Shown one piece after another: positions 1 through 6,528 of a stretch of DNA of 7,069 nucleotides (its first letter is position 1; every line of letters begins with the position of its first letter). The DNA comes from Bacillota bacterium (GTDB lineage: Bacteria > Bacillota > Dethiobacteria > DTU022). The position numbers and the translations under genes were made by a program. The notes beneath the pieces were generated by a model. The model ran no database searches. It had not been told where the DNA came from and saw only the letters and a list, made by a program, of their open reading frames with translations. The DNA lies in assembly GCA_012727685.1 (NCBI GenBank), contig JAAYGO010000234.1:1-7069 (forward strand). Reading direction: 5' to 3'.

Positions 1-1355
1 AAAAACTTTTTATCTGGCTCGGAGTAGCCCTGGTCGTGGTATTTGCCATCGTCATGGGCATCAGAAGCCTGGTCATCCGGGTCGATGCGGTGATGGAGCA
101 GTTTTCGCAGATGGAGGCGGTGGTCGAACGGGGGGACCTGGAGGTATGGGTTTCCGGAAACGGGACTGTGACCGCAGCGGTGGAAGAGGCGGTGCGCGCC
201 GGAACGGCGGGCATCATCGAGACATATCGCCTCGCGGATGGGCTGGAAGTTGCCGCCGGTGACGAACTGGTGACCCTGCAGTTCCAGGATTTGAGCACGG
301 AGATTAAATTGCGGGAGCTGGATATTGCCAACCTGGAGGAGCAAAAGGACAACCTCGAAGAACAGGAATATTTTACCTTGCAGGCGAATGCGGCAGGCCA
401 GGTTCATTGGCTGAAGAAAAAGGGGGACAGGGTGCAGGGCGGTGACCTAATCGCGCACATCAACCTTGGGAGCAGCGGCGATGAGAACGGCGGCGCAGAT
501 GAGCCCATCGCTTCGGAACCTGTTCCCGTCTATGCTCCCTCCGAAGCTTCATCCTGGAAAATTGTAGAGATACTGAAGAAAAAAGATGTGAGACAGGGAG
601 ATGCTCTTGTCAAGCTAAAAAATGAGGATATCGCCCACCAGCTCGACTTAATTGATATTCAGCTTGAGCAGGCCCGTCTCCGGCTGGCCGATTTAAAGCA
701 GCAGCAGGAGCAAAACCGGGCCGACAGCGTGATCCGCGCGCCGATCAGCGGCACCGTGGTGCTGCCTGAAGCCGCTGAATTTGGTGTCGGGATGAGTGTG
801 CCCCAGGGGGCGCTCCTGGCCACCATCGTCGATTATTCGCAGTTGCAGGCCGTGATCCCGGTGGACGAACTGGACATCAACAAGGTCAAGGTGGGGCAGC
901 GGGTGGAGATTACGGCTGAAGCCCTGCCGGGAGAAACGATCAGCGGGAAGGTCGCCGCCATCTCCTCTACCGGGAAAATAGCGGGAAGCGTGGCCACCTT
1001 TGATGTCACCGTCTCCATCGATCCGGTGGCAGGTTTAAAGGCGGGGATGAGCGTCAGCGCTTCCATCCTCGTTGATGTCCGCACCAATACGCTGCTGGTG
1101 CCCATCGAAGCGGTTTTTGAAGAGGACGGCGTCACCAAGGTCATGCTGGCCGCGACGGAAAAAGAGAAGGGGCCCGGCATCGGTCCGGGCACTCCGGTCG
1201 AAGTGGTAACGGGAGCGTATAACGCCACGCATATCGAGATCCTTGAGGGACTTGCGGAAGGTCAGAAGATCATCATCCAGGGTTCGGTGCTGAACCCCTT
1301 CGGCCCGCAGGGTGAAATCATGTTCGGGCCCGGCCAAGGGGGGCAGGGGCAGTGA
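1..1355 (+). CDS. HlyD/MacA-type efflux adaptor subunit, 5' end outside window
   Basis: This is the membrane-fusion (periplasmic adaptor-like) subunit of an ABC exporter, predicted to be anchored in the cytoplasmic membrane with its body outside the cell. The reading frame is open from base 3 to the left edge, and the residues before the GTG at 36 (KLFIWLGVALVVVFAIVMG) form a membrane anchor. The real start is therefore probably only a few codons outside the window, and the GTG would cut the anchor. Counting from that GTG: a first lipoyl-like half (about 56-82), a charged helical stretch (86-112), a second half (117-142), an acidic GDENGG linker, a further lipoyl-like half (163-194), a Q-rich helix (197-228), the typical RAPISGTV return strand (234-241), a beta-barrel (267-350), and a membrane-proximal domain with LLVPIEAV and EGLAEGQKIIIQG. 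The tail is Gly-rich. Its stop overlaps the ATPase start. The family call is firm; the substrate is unknown. Confidence 0.9.
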   Translation, partial: KLFIWLGVALVVVFAIVMGIRSLVIRVDAVMEQFSQMEAVVERGDLEVWVSGNGTVTAAVEEAVRAGTAGIIETYRLADGLEVAAGDELVTLQFQDLSTEIKLRELDIANLEEQKDNLEEQEYFTLQANAAGQVHWLKKKGDRVQGGDLIAHINLGSSGDENGGADEPIASEPVPVYAPSEASSWKIVEILKKKDVRQGDALVKLKNEDIAHQLDLIDIQLEQARLRLADLKQQQEQNRADSVIRAPISGTVVLPEAAEFGVGMSVPQGALLATIVDYSQLQAVIPVDELDINKVKVGQRVEITAEALPGETISGKVAAISSTGKIAGSVATFDVTVSIDPVAGLKAGMSVSASILVDVRTNTLLVPIEAVFEEDGVTKVMLAATEKEKGPGIGPGTPVEVVTGAYNATHIEILEGLAEGQKIIIQGSVLNPFGPQGEIMFGPGQGGQGQ

Positions 1356-2032
1356 TCCGTACCGAAGCCTTAAGCAAGGTCTACCGCATGGGCGATGTCC
1401 AGGTCCAGGCCCTGCGCTCCGTCGATCTGCACATCGCCGCAGGGGAGTTCGTGGCCGTGATCGGTCCTTCCGGCTCGGGCAAGTCCACCCTGATGAACAT
1501 CATCGGCTGCCTCGATGTGCCGACTGCCGGCCGCTACTGGCTTGGTGGGCGCGAGGTCAGCCGCCTCAGCGACAACCAGCTCGCCGAGGTGCGCAACCGG
1601 CAGATCGGCTTTATTTTCCAGAGCTTTAACCTGCTGCCCCGCCTGACGGCTTTCGATAACGTGGTGCGCCCGCTCATCTTCAGGGGAATGGGCCCCCGGG
1701 AGCGGGCGGAGCGGGCCCGCAGCGCCCTCGAGCGGGTGGGGCTCGCCGACCGGATGCACCACCGCCCGGCCCAGCTATCTGGCGGGCAGCAGCAGCGGGT
1801 GGCCATCGCGCGCGCCATTGCCGGCGATCCGGACATTATTCTGGCCGACGAACCCACCGGCAACCTCGATACCGCTTCCGGGAGCGAGGTGATGGCCCTG
1901 CTGCGCGAACTGCACGGGCAGGGGAAAACCGTGGTATTAATCACCCACAACCCCGAAGCGGCCCAGCAGGCGGAGCGCCTGATCATGATCAGGGACGGGC
2001 AAATCGTCGGGGAAGAAGGTGACGCTAAATGA
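1352..2032 (+). CDS. MacB/LolD-type ABC transporter ATP-binding protein
   Basis: This is the cytoplasmic ATPase that powers the adaptor/permease complex. The 226-residue length is normal for a stand-alone MacB/LolD-type nucleotide-binding domain. All catalytic motifs are intact: Walker A GPSGSGKST at 38-46, Q-loop Gln90 in FIFQSFNLLP, signature LSGGQQQR at 142-149, Walker B IILADE at 162-167, D-loop NLD at 171-173 and switch His199. The SFNLLPRLTAFDNV segment and the PTGNLD after Walker B are typical of the MacB/LolD/YknY branch rather than of importers. The start is GTG at 1352, overlapping the adaptor stop by 4 bases (GTGA), with a G-rich stretch just upstream as a possible ribosome site. 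Its own stop overlaps the permease start. Translational coupling is inferred from these overlaps. The exported substrate (peptide, antibiotic or lipid-like) cannot be read from the sequence. Confidence 0.95.
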   Translation: MIRTEALSKVYRMGDVQVQALRSVDLHIAAGEFVAVIGPSGSGKSTLMNIIGCLDVPTAGRYWLGGREVSRLSDNQLAEVRNRQIGFIFQSFNLLPRLTAFDNVVRPLIFRGMGPRERAERARSALERVGLADRMHHRPAQLSGGQQQRVAIARAIAGDPDIILADEPTGNLDTASGSEVMALLRELHGQGKTVVLITHNPEAAQQAERLIMIRDGQIVGEEGDAK

Positions 2033-3198
2033 ATTTCTGGCAGGCAGTGCGCCTTTCCCTGGACGCCATCTGGTCGAACAAGCTGCGCTCTTTCCTGACC
2101 ATGCTCGGCGTGATCATCGGGGTATTCGCCGTGGTGGCCCTGGTCTCGCTGGGCCAGGGGGCCGGCGACACCGTTGCCGAGCAGGTTCAGGGCATGGGTT
2201 CAAACCTGATTACCGTGTATATCTCGGGACGCGGCACCAAAACGGCCATGACCATGGCGGAAGTGGCCGCCCTGGAAGAAATGGCCGGGGTGCAGGCCGC
2301 GGTGCCGATCATCAGCGCACAGGGGACGCTCAAGCACGGCACCAAAACCGCCGACTTTTCCGTAGAGGGGACCACCCCCGCCTACCAGGCGGTGCGCGCC
2401 CACTACCCGCAGGCCGGTCGCTTCTTGGTCTCCAACGATGTCACCTACCGGCAAAATGTGGCTGTCCTGGGGACGGAGGTGGTGGAAGAGCTCTTTCCCG
2501 CCGCCGACCCGGTCGGGCAGGAGATCAGGATCAACGGCACCCCCTTTACCGTGGTCGGGGTGCTCGCGGAAAAGGGTTACGGCATGATGGGCTCTGACGA
2601 CGCCAAGGTGATCATCCCGGTGAGCACAGCCCGGCGCCTTTTCCAGAGCCCCGGCGTGCAGAACATCTATATCCAGGCCGAGTCGCCCCAGGCGGTCGAT
2701 CGGGCCATGGCCGCTATTGAGGCGTCGCTAAAATACCAGTTTCGCGATGAAGATGCTTACATGGTCTTCAACCAGTTCCAGATCCTGGACGTGCTCGGCC
2801 AGGTCATGGGGACTATGACCCTGCTGCTCAGCGGCATCGCCGGGATTTCGCTCCTGGTGGGGGGGATCGGCATCATGAATATCATGCTCGTTTCGGTCAC
2901 CGAGCGGACGAGGGAAATTGGCATCTACAAGGCCCTGGGTGCCAAGCGGCGGGATATTCTCTTTCAATTCCTGGTGGAATCGGCGGTGATCAGCAGCATC
3001 GGGGGCATCATCGGCATGCTCTGCGGCTATGGACTGATGAAGCTGTTAAACAGCCTCTTCGAGCTTCCCGCCTCCTTTTCGCCGCAGGTTGTGATCGTGG
3101 CCCTGCTCTTTTCCATCTTTGTCGGGATCTTTTTCGGCCTCTACCCGGCCAACAAGGCCGCCAGGCTTAACCCTGTTGACGCCCTGCGGGCGGAGTAG
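2029..3198 (+). CDS. MacB/FtsX-type ABC transporter permease
   Basis: This is the membrane subunit of the same exporter, with the four-helix MacB/YknZ layout. An N-terminal helix (about 19-41, in the family motif LRSFLTMLGVIIGV) is followed by a large extracytoplasmic MacB_PCD-like domain (about 45-258). A C-terminal FtsX domain has helices at about 262-290, 314-340 and 354-374. The cytoplasmic signature TERTREIGIYKALGAKRRDI lies between helices 2 and 3, and the protein ends with the family tail LYPANKAARLNPVDALRAE. At 389 residues it is close to the usual length for stand-alone members (about 390-410). The ATG at 2029 overlaps the ATPase stop (ATGA), with GGGGAAGAAGGTG upstream as the ribosome site. 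MacB-type proteins work mechanically, driving the adaptor rather than passing substrate through the bilayer; this is family knowledge. No TolC-like partner is in the window. Confidence 0.94.
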   Translation: MNFWQAVRLSLDAIWSNKLRSFLTMLGVIIGVFAVVALVSLGQGAGDTVAEQVQGMGSNLITVYISGRGTKTAMTMAEVAALEEMAGVQAAVPIISAQGTLKHGTKTADFSVEGTTPAYQAVRAHYPQAGRFLVSNDVTYRQNVAVLGTEVVEELFPAADPVGQEIRINGTPFTVVGVLAEKGYGMMGSDDAKVIIPVSTARRLFQSPGVQNIYIQAESPQAVDRAMAAIEASLKYQFRDEDAYMVFNQFQILDVLGQVMGTMTLLLSGIAGISLLVGGIGIMNIMLVSVTERTREIGIYKALGAKRRDILFQFLVESAVISSIGGIIGMLCGYGLMKLLNSLFELPASFSPQVVIVALLFSIFVGIFFGLYPANKAARLNPVDALRAE

Positions 3199-3319
3199 TA
3201 GTACACAGACTCAACATCTTCGCCACTTTTGGGAAAGCCCCGGCAAGAGCAGGCGGGGGAGGGGTAAGCGGTGAGAACGGGGGATAAGCAAGCGGCGAGC
3301 GCGCGGCGATTGCGCTTAG
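3199..3319. other. Convergent intergenic spacer
   Basis: This 121-bp spacer separates the ends of two convergent operons. It begins with a second in-frame TAG directly after the permease stop. A weak inverted repeat (CCCCG at 3238-3242, CGGGG at 3254-3258) is present, but there is no T-run on either strand, so no convincing intrinsic terminator for the export operon is visible. The strand is G-rich and purine-rich from about 3252 onward. Confidence 0.5.
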
Positions 3320-3329
3320 CTAGCGCTCG
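3296..3329. terminator. Possible hairpin at the end of the importer operon
   Basis: CGAGCGC at 3296-3302 is the exact reverse complement of GCGCTCG at 3323-3329, with a 20-base gap holding part of a second small inverted repeat (GCGCT...AGCGC, 3312-3326). It spans the stop codon of the - strand ATPase gene and sits between two convergent genes, where a shared terminator is expected. There is no adjacent U-run, so it may be a Rho-assisted pause or simply a chance GC-rich pairing. Confidence 0.25.
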
Positions 3330-4081
3330 AAGCGGCTGAGGAAAGCCCTGGTGCGCTCGTTCTGGGGGTTGTTGATCACCTGTTCCGGTAGCCCCTCTTC
3401 CACGATGACCCCGCCGTCCATGAAGATGATATAGTCGGCCACGTCGCGGGCAAAGCTCATTTCGTGGGTCACGATCACCATGGTCATCTGCTCTGCGGCC
3501 AGGTCCCGGATTACCTTTAAGATTTCACCGGTCAACTCCGGGTCCAGGGCGGAAGTAGGCTCGTCAAAGAAGAGCACCTTGGGGCTTAAGGCCAGGGCGC
3601 GGGCAATGGAGACCCGCTGCTGCTGCCCCCCGGAGAGCTGGTAGGGGTAGGCATCTTCCTTGTCGGATAGAGACATCTTTTGCAGCAGCTCCCGCCCGAT
3701 GGCCAGGGCTTCCGCTTTGCTCATCTTCTGAATGGTGATCAGGGCATCGGTCACATTCTTGAGCACCGTAAAGTGGGGGAAGAGGTTAAAGTCTTGAAAG
3801 ACAAGGCTGTAATAGCGCTGGATCTTTTTTAGCTGCTTTGGGGGCGCGTAAACCGCCTTGCCTTCCGCATTGGTTTTCACGGCATGTTCGCCCAGGTAGA
3901 TCAGCTCACCTGAATCCATGGTTTCGAGCATGGTGGCGCAGCGCAGCAGGGTGGACTTGCCCGAACCCGAGGGGCCGATGATGGCCACCACCTCTCCTTC
4001 CTCCACGGTGAGGGAAATATCCTTGATTACAGTGAGGCCGCCAAAGCTTTTGCGCAGGTTTTTGATCTCCAGGTACTTCAT
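3320..4081 (-). CDS. glnQ: Polar amino-acid ABC importer, ATP-binding protein (GlnQ/HisP family)
   Basis: This is the ATPase of an amino-acid uptake system, bound to the cytoplasmic face of the permease. The 253-residue protein has every motif intact: Walker A GPSGSGKST at 36-44, Q-loop Gln96 in VFQDFNLFPHFT, signature LSGGQQQR at 148-155, Walker B VLFFDEP at 168-174, the PTSALDPE D-loop region at 174-181 and switch His205. The FNLFPH, FFDEPTSALDPEL and THEMSFARDVAD segments are the hallmark of the polar amino-acid (PAAT) subfamily. A stretch before the Q-loop (about 66-90, with KTNAEGKAVYAPPKQL) is a little longer than in E. coli GlnQ and resembles Bacillota homologues. ATG at 4081 is supported by AGGGGAGG five bases upstream (4087-4094). 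It is the last gene of the operon, 13 bases after the permease stop. Gene symbol is by family; the transported amino acid is not proven. Confidence 0.95.
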   Translation of the reverse strand: MKYLEIKNLRKSFGGLTVIKDISLTVEEGEVVAIIGPSGSGKSTLLRCATMLETMDSGELIYLGEHAVKTNAEGKAVYAPPKQLKKIQRYYSLVFQDFNLFPHFTVLKNVTDALITIQKMSKAEALAIGRELLQKMSLSDKEDAYPYQLSGGQQQRVSIARALALSPKVLFFDEPTSALDPELTGEILKVIRDLAAEQMTMVIVTHEMSFARDVADYIIFMDGGVIVEEGLPEQVINNPQNERTRAFLSRFER

Positions 4082-4094
4082 ATTGGCCTCCCCT

Positions 4095-4745
4095 TTACCG
4101 GAAATAGCTCATTTTTTTCTCGCACCACTCCATGGCCCCGGCTACGATGTAATTGAAAACATAATAAAAGATTCCCGCAGCAATATAAGGGGTCACCGTT
4201 GACTCTGCGGAGGCAATGGCGCGCGCAGTGGTAAACATCTCAAATTCGCCGATGGCAAAGGCCAGCGAAGTATCCTTGATCAAGGTAATCACTTCGTTGG
4301 TTACAGGCGGCAGAATGCGCTTGATAACCTGGGGCAGGATAATTCTCATGAAGGTCTGGCTTTGGTTATAGCCGAGCACCTTGGCCGCTTCATACTGCCC
4401 CAGGGGCATGGACTCGATTCCGGCACGGTAGATCTCGGCAAAATAGGCGGCATAGTTGAGGACAAAACCGATGATCACCGCCCAAAAGCGATAGCCCCGC
4501 GGCAATGTCAGCCCGAAGATGTAATACGGTCCAAAGTAGACCACCATTAGTTGGAGCATCAAGGGAGTGCCGCGCATGATGGAGATGTAAAACTTGATAA
4601 TATTCCTGATCAATATATTTTTAGACATCCGCCCGAAGGCCACAAACAGCCCCAGGGGCAGCGATAAGAGCAGGGTCAGTGTAAAAATCTCCACCGACTT
4701 GAGCATGCCTTCGGCAAGTTTTAATAACATCACCGACCAATCCAA
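4095..4745 (-). CDS. glnP: Polar amino-acid ABC importer, permease (HisM/GlnP family)
   Basis: This is the transmembrane channel subunit of the amino-acid importer, probably working as a homodimer because only one permease gene is present. The 216-residue length and membrane segments (about 15-38, 50-77, 87-105, and two near the C-terminus) fit the HisMQ family. Diagnostic motifs are RGTPLMLQL at 58-66 and the EAA loop, in which EAAKVLGY (119-126) is followed by the downstream Pro of ILPQVIKRILPP; this loop docks the ATPase. The start is TTG at 4745, backed by GGAGG at 4753-4757 with a 7-base spacer. An ATG five codons further in would sit too far from that site. The gene lies 79 bases after the binding-protein stop, a gap occupied by a hairpin, and 13 bases before the ATPase gene. 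Confidence 0.94.
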   Translation of the reverse strand: MDWSVMLLKLAEGMLKSVEIFTLTLLLSLPLGLFVAFGRMSKNILIRNIIKFYISIMRGTPLMLQLMVVYFGPYYIFGLTLPRGYRFWAVIIGFVLNYAAYFAEIYRAGIESMPLGQYEAAKVLGYNQSQTFMRIILPQVIKRILPPVTNEVITLIKDTSLAFAIGEFEMFTTARAIASAESTVTPYIAAGIFYYVFNYIVAGAMEWCEKKMSYFR

Positions 4746-4750
4746 GGCGC

Positions 4751-4757
4751 TTCCTCC
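4751..4757 (-). promoter_or_regulatory. Ribosome binding site fixing the TTG start of the permease
   Basis: On the - strand this reads GGAGGAA, and seven bases separate its GGAGG from the TTG at 4745. It decides the start in favour of TTG over the ATG at residue 6. Confidence 0.75.
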
Positions 4758-4769
4758 GTTATCGTTCAG

Positions 4770-4806
4770 AAAAGAAGGGCTATCAAACAGCGACAGCCCT
4801 TCTTTT
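4770..4806 (-). terminator. Intercistronic hairpin / partial terminator between binding protein and permease genes
   Basis: A perfect 12-bp inverted repeat (AAAAGAAGGGCT at 4770-4781, AGCCCTTCTTTT at 4795-4806) encloses a 13-base loop. It starts about 18 bases after the binding-protein stop and ends before the permease ribosome site. Read on the - strand, the downstream arm ends CTTCTTTT followed by CTG, so the U-run is short and partly inside the stem. That makes it a leaky terminator and an mRNA 3'-end stabiliser rather than a full stop. On the + strand the U-run is longer (six T), so it could also block antisense transcripts. In many importer operons such a structure gives more binding protein than membrane subunits; that role is inferred here. 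Confidence 0.7.
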
Positions 4807-4824
4807 TTGCTCTATCCCCTGTCT

Positions 4825-5688
4825 CTATTTCTTCCCGATCGTGGTAATATCTTTGCCGAACCATTGTTTGGAGATCTCGGCCAGCGTGCCGTCGGCGGCC
4901 ATCTCCTCCAGGGTGGCCTGCACGGCATCCCGCAGCGCCTCGTTGCCCAGCAGGAAGCCGACACCGTAATCTTCGGCCGCCAGGGTCTCGGACAGAACCT
5001 TAAAGGCTGCGCCCCTTTTCCCAATCTTGTAATTGGCCACCGTGTCGTCCATGGCCACGGCATCAACGGCGCCCGCTTCGAGATCCATCAGCGCGGTTTC
5101 ATAATCGGGAGCGGTAATCAGCTCGTCGAAGGTCTCGACCAGGTCGGGCCTGTCGTTTAATGCCGCTTCCGCGCTCGATTCGATCTGCACGGAGACGACT
5201 TTGCCGGCCAGGTCAGCCAGAGAAGATATATCGGAATCGGCCCTGACCACGAATACCTGGTTGTTGGCCATGTAGGGGTCGGTCCAGGTGTATTTGTCTT
5301 CCCGCCCGTTAATGGTAAAACCGTTCCAGATGCAGTCGATGTTGCCCGAGGAGAGTTCCATGTCCTTTGAATCCCAGGCGATGGGCTGCAATACAAGCTC
5401 CAGTCCCAGGCGCCTGGCTACTTCGGCCGCCAGCTCCAGGTCAAAGCCGGTAAACTCACCGTCTTCGCCGACGAAGCCCATTGGCGGAAAGTTCTGATCA
5501 AACCCAACAATGAATTTGCCTTCAACAACTGTCTTAAAGCCGGCGTCGGTTTCTTCACCCGGCTCGCTCGCTTCACCCGGCTCGTCCCCTGCAGCAGGCT
5601 CGTCCCCTTCAGCCGGCTCTTTTGCCGTGCAGGCGCTGAGCAAAATTAAGAAAAGTGCCAGCATGATCAGTAAAAGTTTTTTGACCAT
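4825..5688 (-). CDS. Amino-acid ABC importer, substrate-binding lipoprotein (SBP_bac_3 family)
   Basis: This is the extracellular, membrane-tethered binding protein that captures the amino acid and delivers it to the permease. The 287-residue protein begins with a lipoprotein signal (MVKK, hydrophobic core 5-17, lipobox LSAC with the lipidated Cys20). A repetitive acidic linker (24-47) follows, then a bilobed family-3 solute-binding domain (about 51-280). Visible family motifs are NFPPMGFVGEDGEFTGFDLE (66-85), the NGREDKYTWTDPY segment with Arg129 expected to bind the substrate carboxylate, the Ser pair in QIESSAEAAL (171-172), and Asp214 in AVAMDD, at the place of the amine-binding Asp of HisJ/LAO proteins. 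ATG at 5688 has GGGGG seven bases upstream. First gene of the importer operon. The substrate class (polar amino acid) is likely; the exact amino acid is not readable. Confidence 0.94.
   Translation of the reverse strand: MVKKLLLIMLALFLILLSACTAKEPAEGDEPAAGDEPGEASEPGEETDAGFKTVVEGKFIVGFDQNFPPMGFVGEDGEFTGFDLELAAEVARRLGLELVLQPIAWDSKDMELSSGNIDCIWNGFTINGREDKYTWTDPYMANNQVFVVRADSDISSLADLAGKVVSVQIESSAEAALNDRPDLVETFDELITAPDYETALMDLEAGAVDAVAMDDTVANYKIGKRGAAFKVLSETLAAEDYGVGFLLGNEALRDAVQATLEEMAADGTLAEISKQWFGKDITTIGKK
5548..5619 (-). repeat. Four tandem 18-bp units encoding a hexapeptide linker
   Basis: Inside the binding-lipoprotein gene, the core GGCTC (+ strand) recurs at 5561, 5579, 5597 and 5615, exactly 18 bases apart. 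The 72-bp block encodes four hexapeptides after the lipidated Cys: EPAEGD, EPAAGD, EPGEAS and EPGEET (residues 24-47). The units are imperfect and in frame, so copy-number change would lengthen or shorten the tether without breaking the protein. Confidence 0.85.
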
Positions 5689-5711
5689 TCCTATACCCCC
5701 AATTTCACCAC

Positions 5712-5736
5712 ATTATGTAGTAATATACTTCATAAT
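5712..5736. promoter_or_regulatory. 25-bp near-palindrome, candidate operator
   Basis: Two 11-base arms, ATTATGTAGTA (5712-5722) and TACTTCATAAT (5726-5736), flank a 3-base centre and pair except for one T-T mismatch. The palindrome covers the proposed -10 box and start region of the importer promoter, where a dimeric repressor would act. It does not match CodY or TnrA consensus sites as I remember them, and no regulator gene is in the window. Confidence 0.5.
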
Positions 5737-5749
5737 CTTATCAGATCAA
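5722..5749 (-). promoter_or_regulatory. Probable promoter of the amino-acid importer operon
   Basis: Read on the - strand, TTGATC (5744-5749) and TATATT (5722-5727) are separated by 16 bases and resemble sigma-A -35 and -10 boxes. Transcription would begin near 5715, leaving a leader of about 27 bases with GGGGG at 5696-5700 before the ATG at 5688. The stretch is clearly more AT-rich than its surroundings. Confidence 0.5.
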
Positions 5750-5790
5750 AATCTTAAAGTAAAGCTGCCAAATGGTGCAAGATCATCATC

Positions 5791-5957
5791 CCTCTCTGAA
5801 AATATCGGCCGTTCATCATTCCCTTTCCACTTATATATAAGGCCACCAACGGCCTGGGGGTGACCGAAACGGTACCCTTCCTAATCCCCTCTCCCCCCTT
5901 GGGGGGAGAGGGCAGGATGAGGGGGGCTATTCCGACTGCCGTATTTTCAGAGTAGGG
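5791..5957. repeat. Structured intergenic element, MITE- or REP-like
   Basis: This non-coding block of about 167 bp is bounded by imperfect inverted repeats. CTCTGAAAATATCGGC at 5794-5809 matches GCCGTATTTTCAGAG at 5938-5952 in reverse complement except for one missing base. The match continues outward to CCCT/AGGG with one extra T. Inside are a perfect 12-bp palindrome CTTATATATAAG (5830-5841), GGCC/GGCC arms (5841-5844, 5851-5854), a hairpin GGGT-G-ACCG-AAA-CGGT-ACCC (5858-5877, one bulged G), and a strong C/G stem. No plausible protein is seen on either strand. The layout fits a miniature inverted-repeat or palindromic repeat unit lying between two genes; mobility is inferred only, and no clear target duplication is visible. 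Confidence 0.5.
5887..5912. repeat. 12-bp C/G hairpin within the intergenic element
   Basis: CCCTCTCCCCCC (5887-5898) and GGGGGGAGAGGG (5901-5912) pair perfectly around TT. A further G-rich run follows (GGATGAGGGGGG, 5915-5926). CCCTCTCCC/GGGAGAGGG palindromes of this kind recur as intergenic repeats in many bacterial genomes (general knowledge, not searched here). There is no U-run, so it is not a standard terminator for the permease fragment to its right. Confidence 0.7.
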
Positions 5958-5976
5958 CCATACCACCCATTTACTC

Positions 5977-6528
5977 TTATTCCCACTTGAAAGTGAGGAT
6001 TGAGATCACAATACCGGCGATCAATATGGCCAGCAGGATCAGCAAATCACCCTTGTAGTCGGCCAGGCTTCCTCCCAGCCAGACCCCTTTCTGCAGGTGC
6101 ACAACATAGCTGAGCGGCAGGAACTTCGAGATCTGAACCATATAGCCGGGCATGATTTCGATCGGAATGGTGGCGCCCGTGATAAAAATCATCGGGAAGT
6201 AGACCAGGTTGGCGACCACTGTCCCGCTGCGCGCGTTGGGACAGACGCTGGCAATAATAAAACCGATCGCGAACACACTGAGCATGGAGAGCAGGAAAGC
6301 GATGATCATTGCCGGCACCTTCCCGGTGATTTGCATGTCGAACACGAGTTTCCCCACCACGAGAAGAACCAACATGCCCAGGATCGTTAAAAAGGTATTC
6401 ACTGCGATTTGCGAGATCAAGAGATGGGACGCCTTGATGGGCGTAGCCATAAATCGTTTGAGTATTTTTCTTTCGCGATAGGTTGTCAGGGTGATGGGGG
6501 GGCTGCATCCGGTATACCGCATTTTCAT
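5977..6528 (-). pseudogene. 5'-truncated ABC-2 type export permease (DrrB-like)
   Basis: From about residue 12 of this 183-residue frame the protein matches the C-terminal two thirds of an ABC-2 (DrrB/YadH-like) exporter permease. It has the cytoplasmic motif TTYRERKILKRFMATPI (about 14-31), then four to five hydrophobic segments (about 38-64, 71-96, 103-124, 162-180), the signature NLVYFPMIFITGATIPIEIMPG, and FLPLSYVVHLQKGVW. Complete members begin with about 70-100 residues carrying the first two membrane helices; these are absent. The first eleven residues (MKMRYTGCSPP) look like non-homologous sequence from a junction. No good ribosome site precedes the ATG at 6528, and neither the other frames upstream nor the neighbours supply the missing part or an ATPase partner. 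The 3' end is intact (TAA). Most likely a remnant; a functional short variant is less likely. Confidence 0.7.

Noticed and set aside
833..1337. Open frames on the - strand opposite the adaptor gene
   Set aside because: They are antisense to a strongly supported gene, have low-complexity or Arg/Ser-rich products with no domain, and no ribosome sites.
1312..1629. + strand frame across the adaptor/ATPase junction
   Set aside because: It is a frame-shifted reading of the ATPase gene; the intact frame at 1352 has all ABC motifs.
2019..2597. 192-codon + strand frame overlapping the permease
   Set aside because: The product is Gly/Arg-rich, typical of an out-of-frame reading of GC-rich DNA; the permease frame is the real one.
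4594..5160. 188-codon + strand frame opposite the permease and binding protein genes
   Set aside because: It crosses two well-supported genes and the intergenic hairpin in antisense, with no recognisable domain.
5548..5619. CRISPR-like array
   Set aside because: The 18-bp units are contiguous, lack spacers and are in frame within a lipoprotein linker.
5510..5863. + strand frame with a Ser/Pro/Gly-repetitive start
   Set aside because: The repeats are the antisense image of the 18-bp linker repeat in the lipoprotein gene; the rest runs through the promoter.
5754..5966. 70-codon - strand frame through the intergenic element
   Set aside because: It runs through several hairpins, has no ribosome site and no domain; the block is better read as non-coding.
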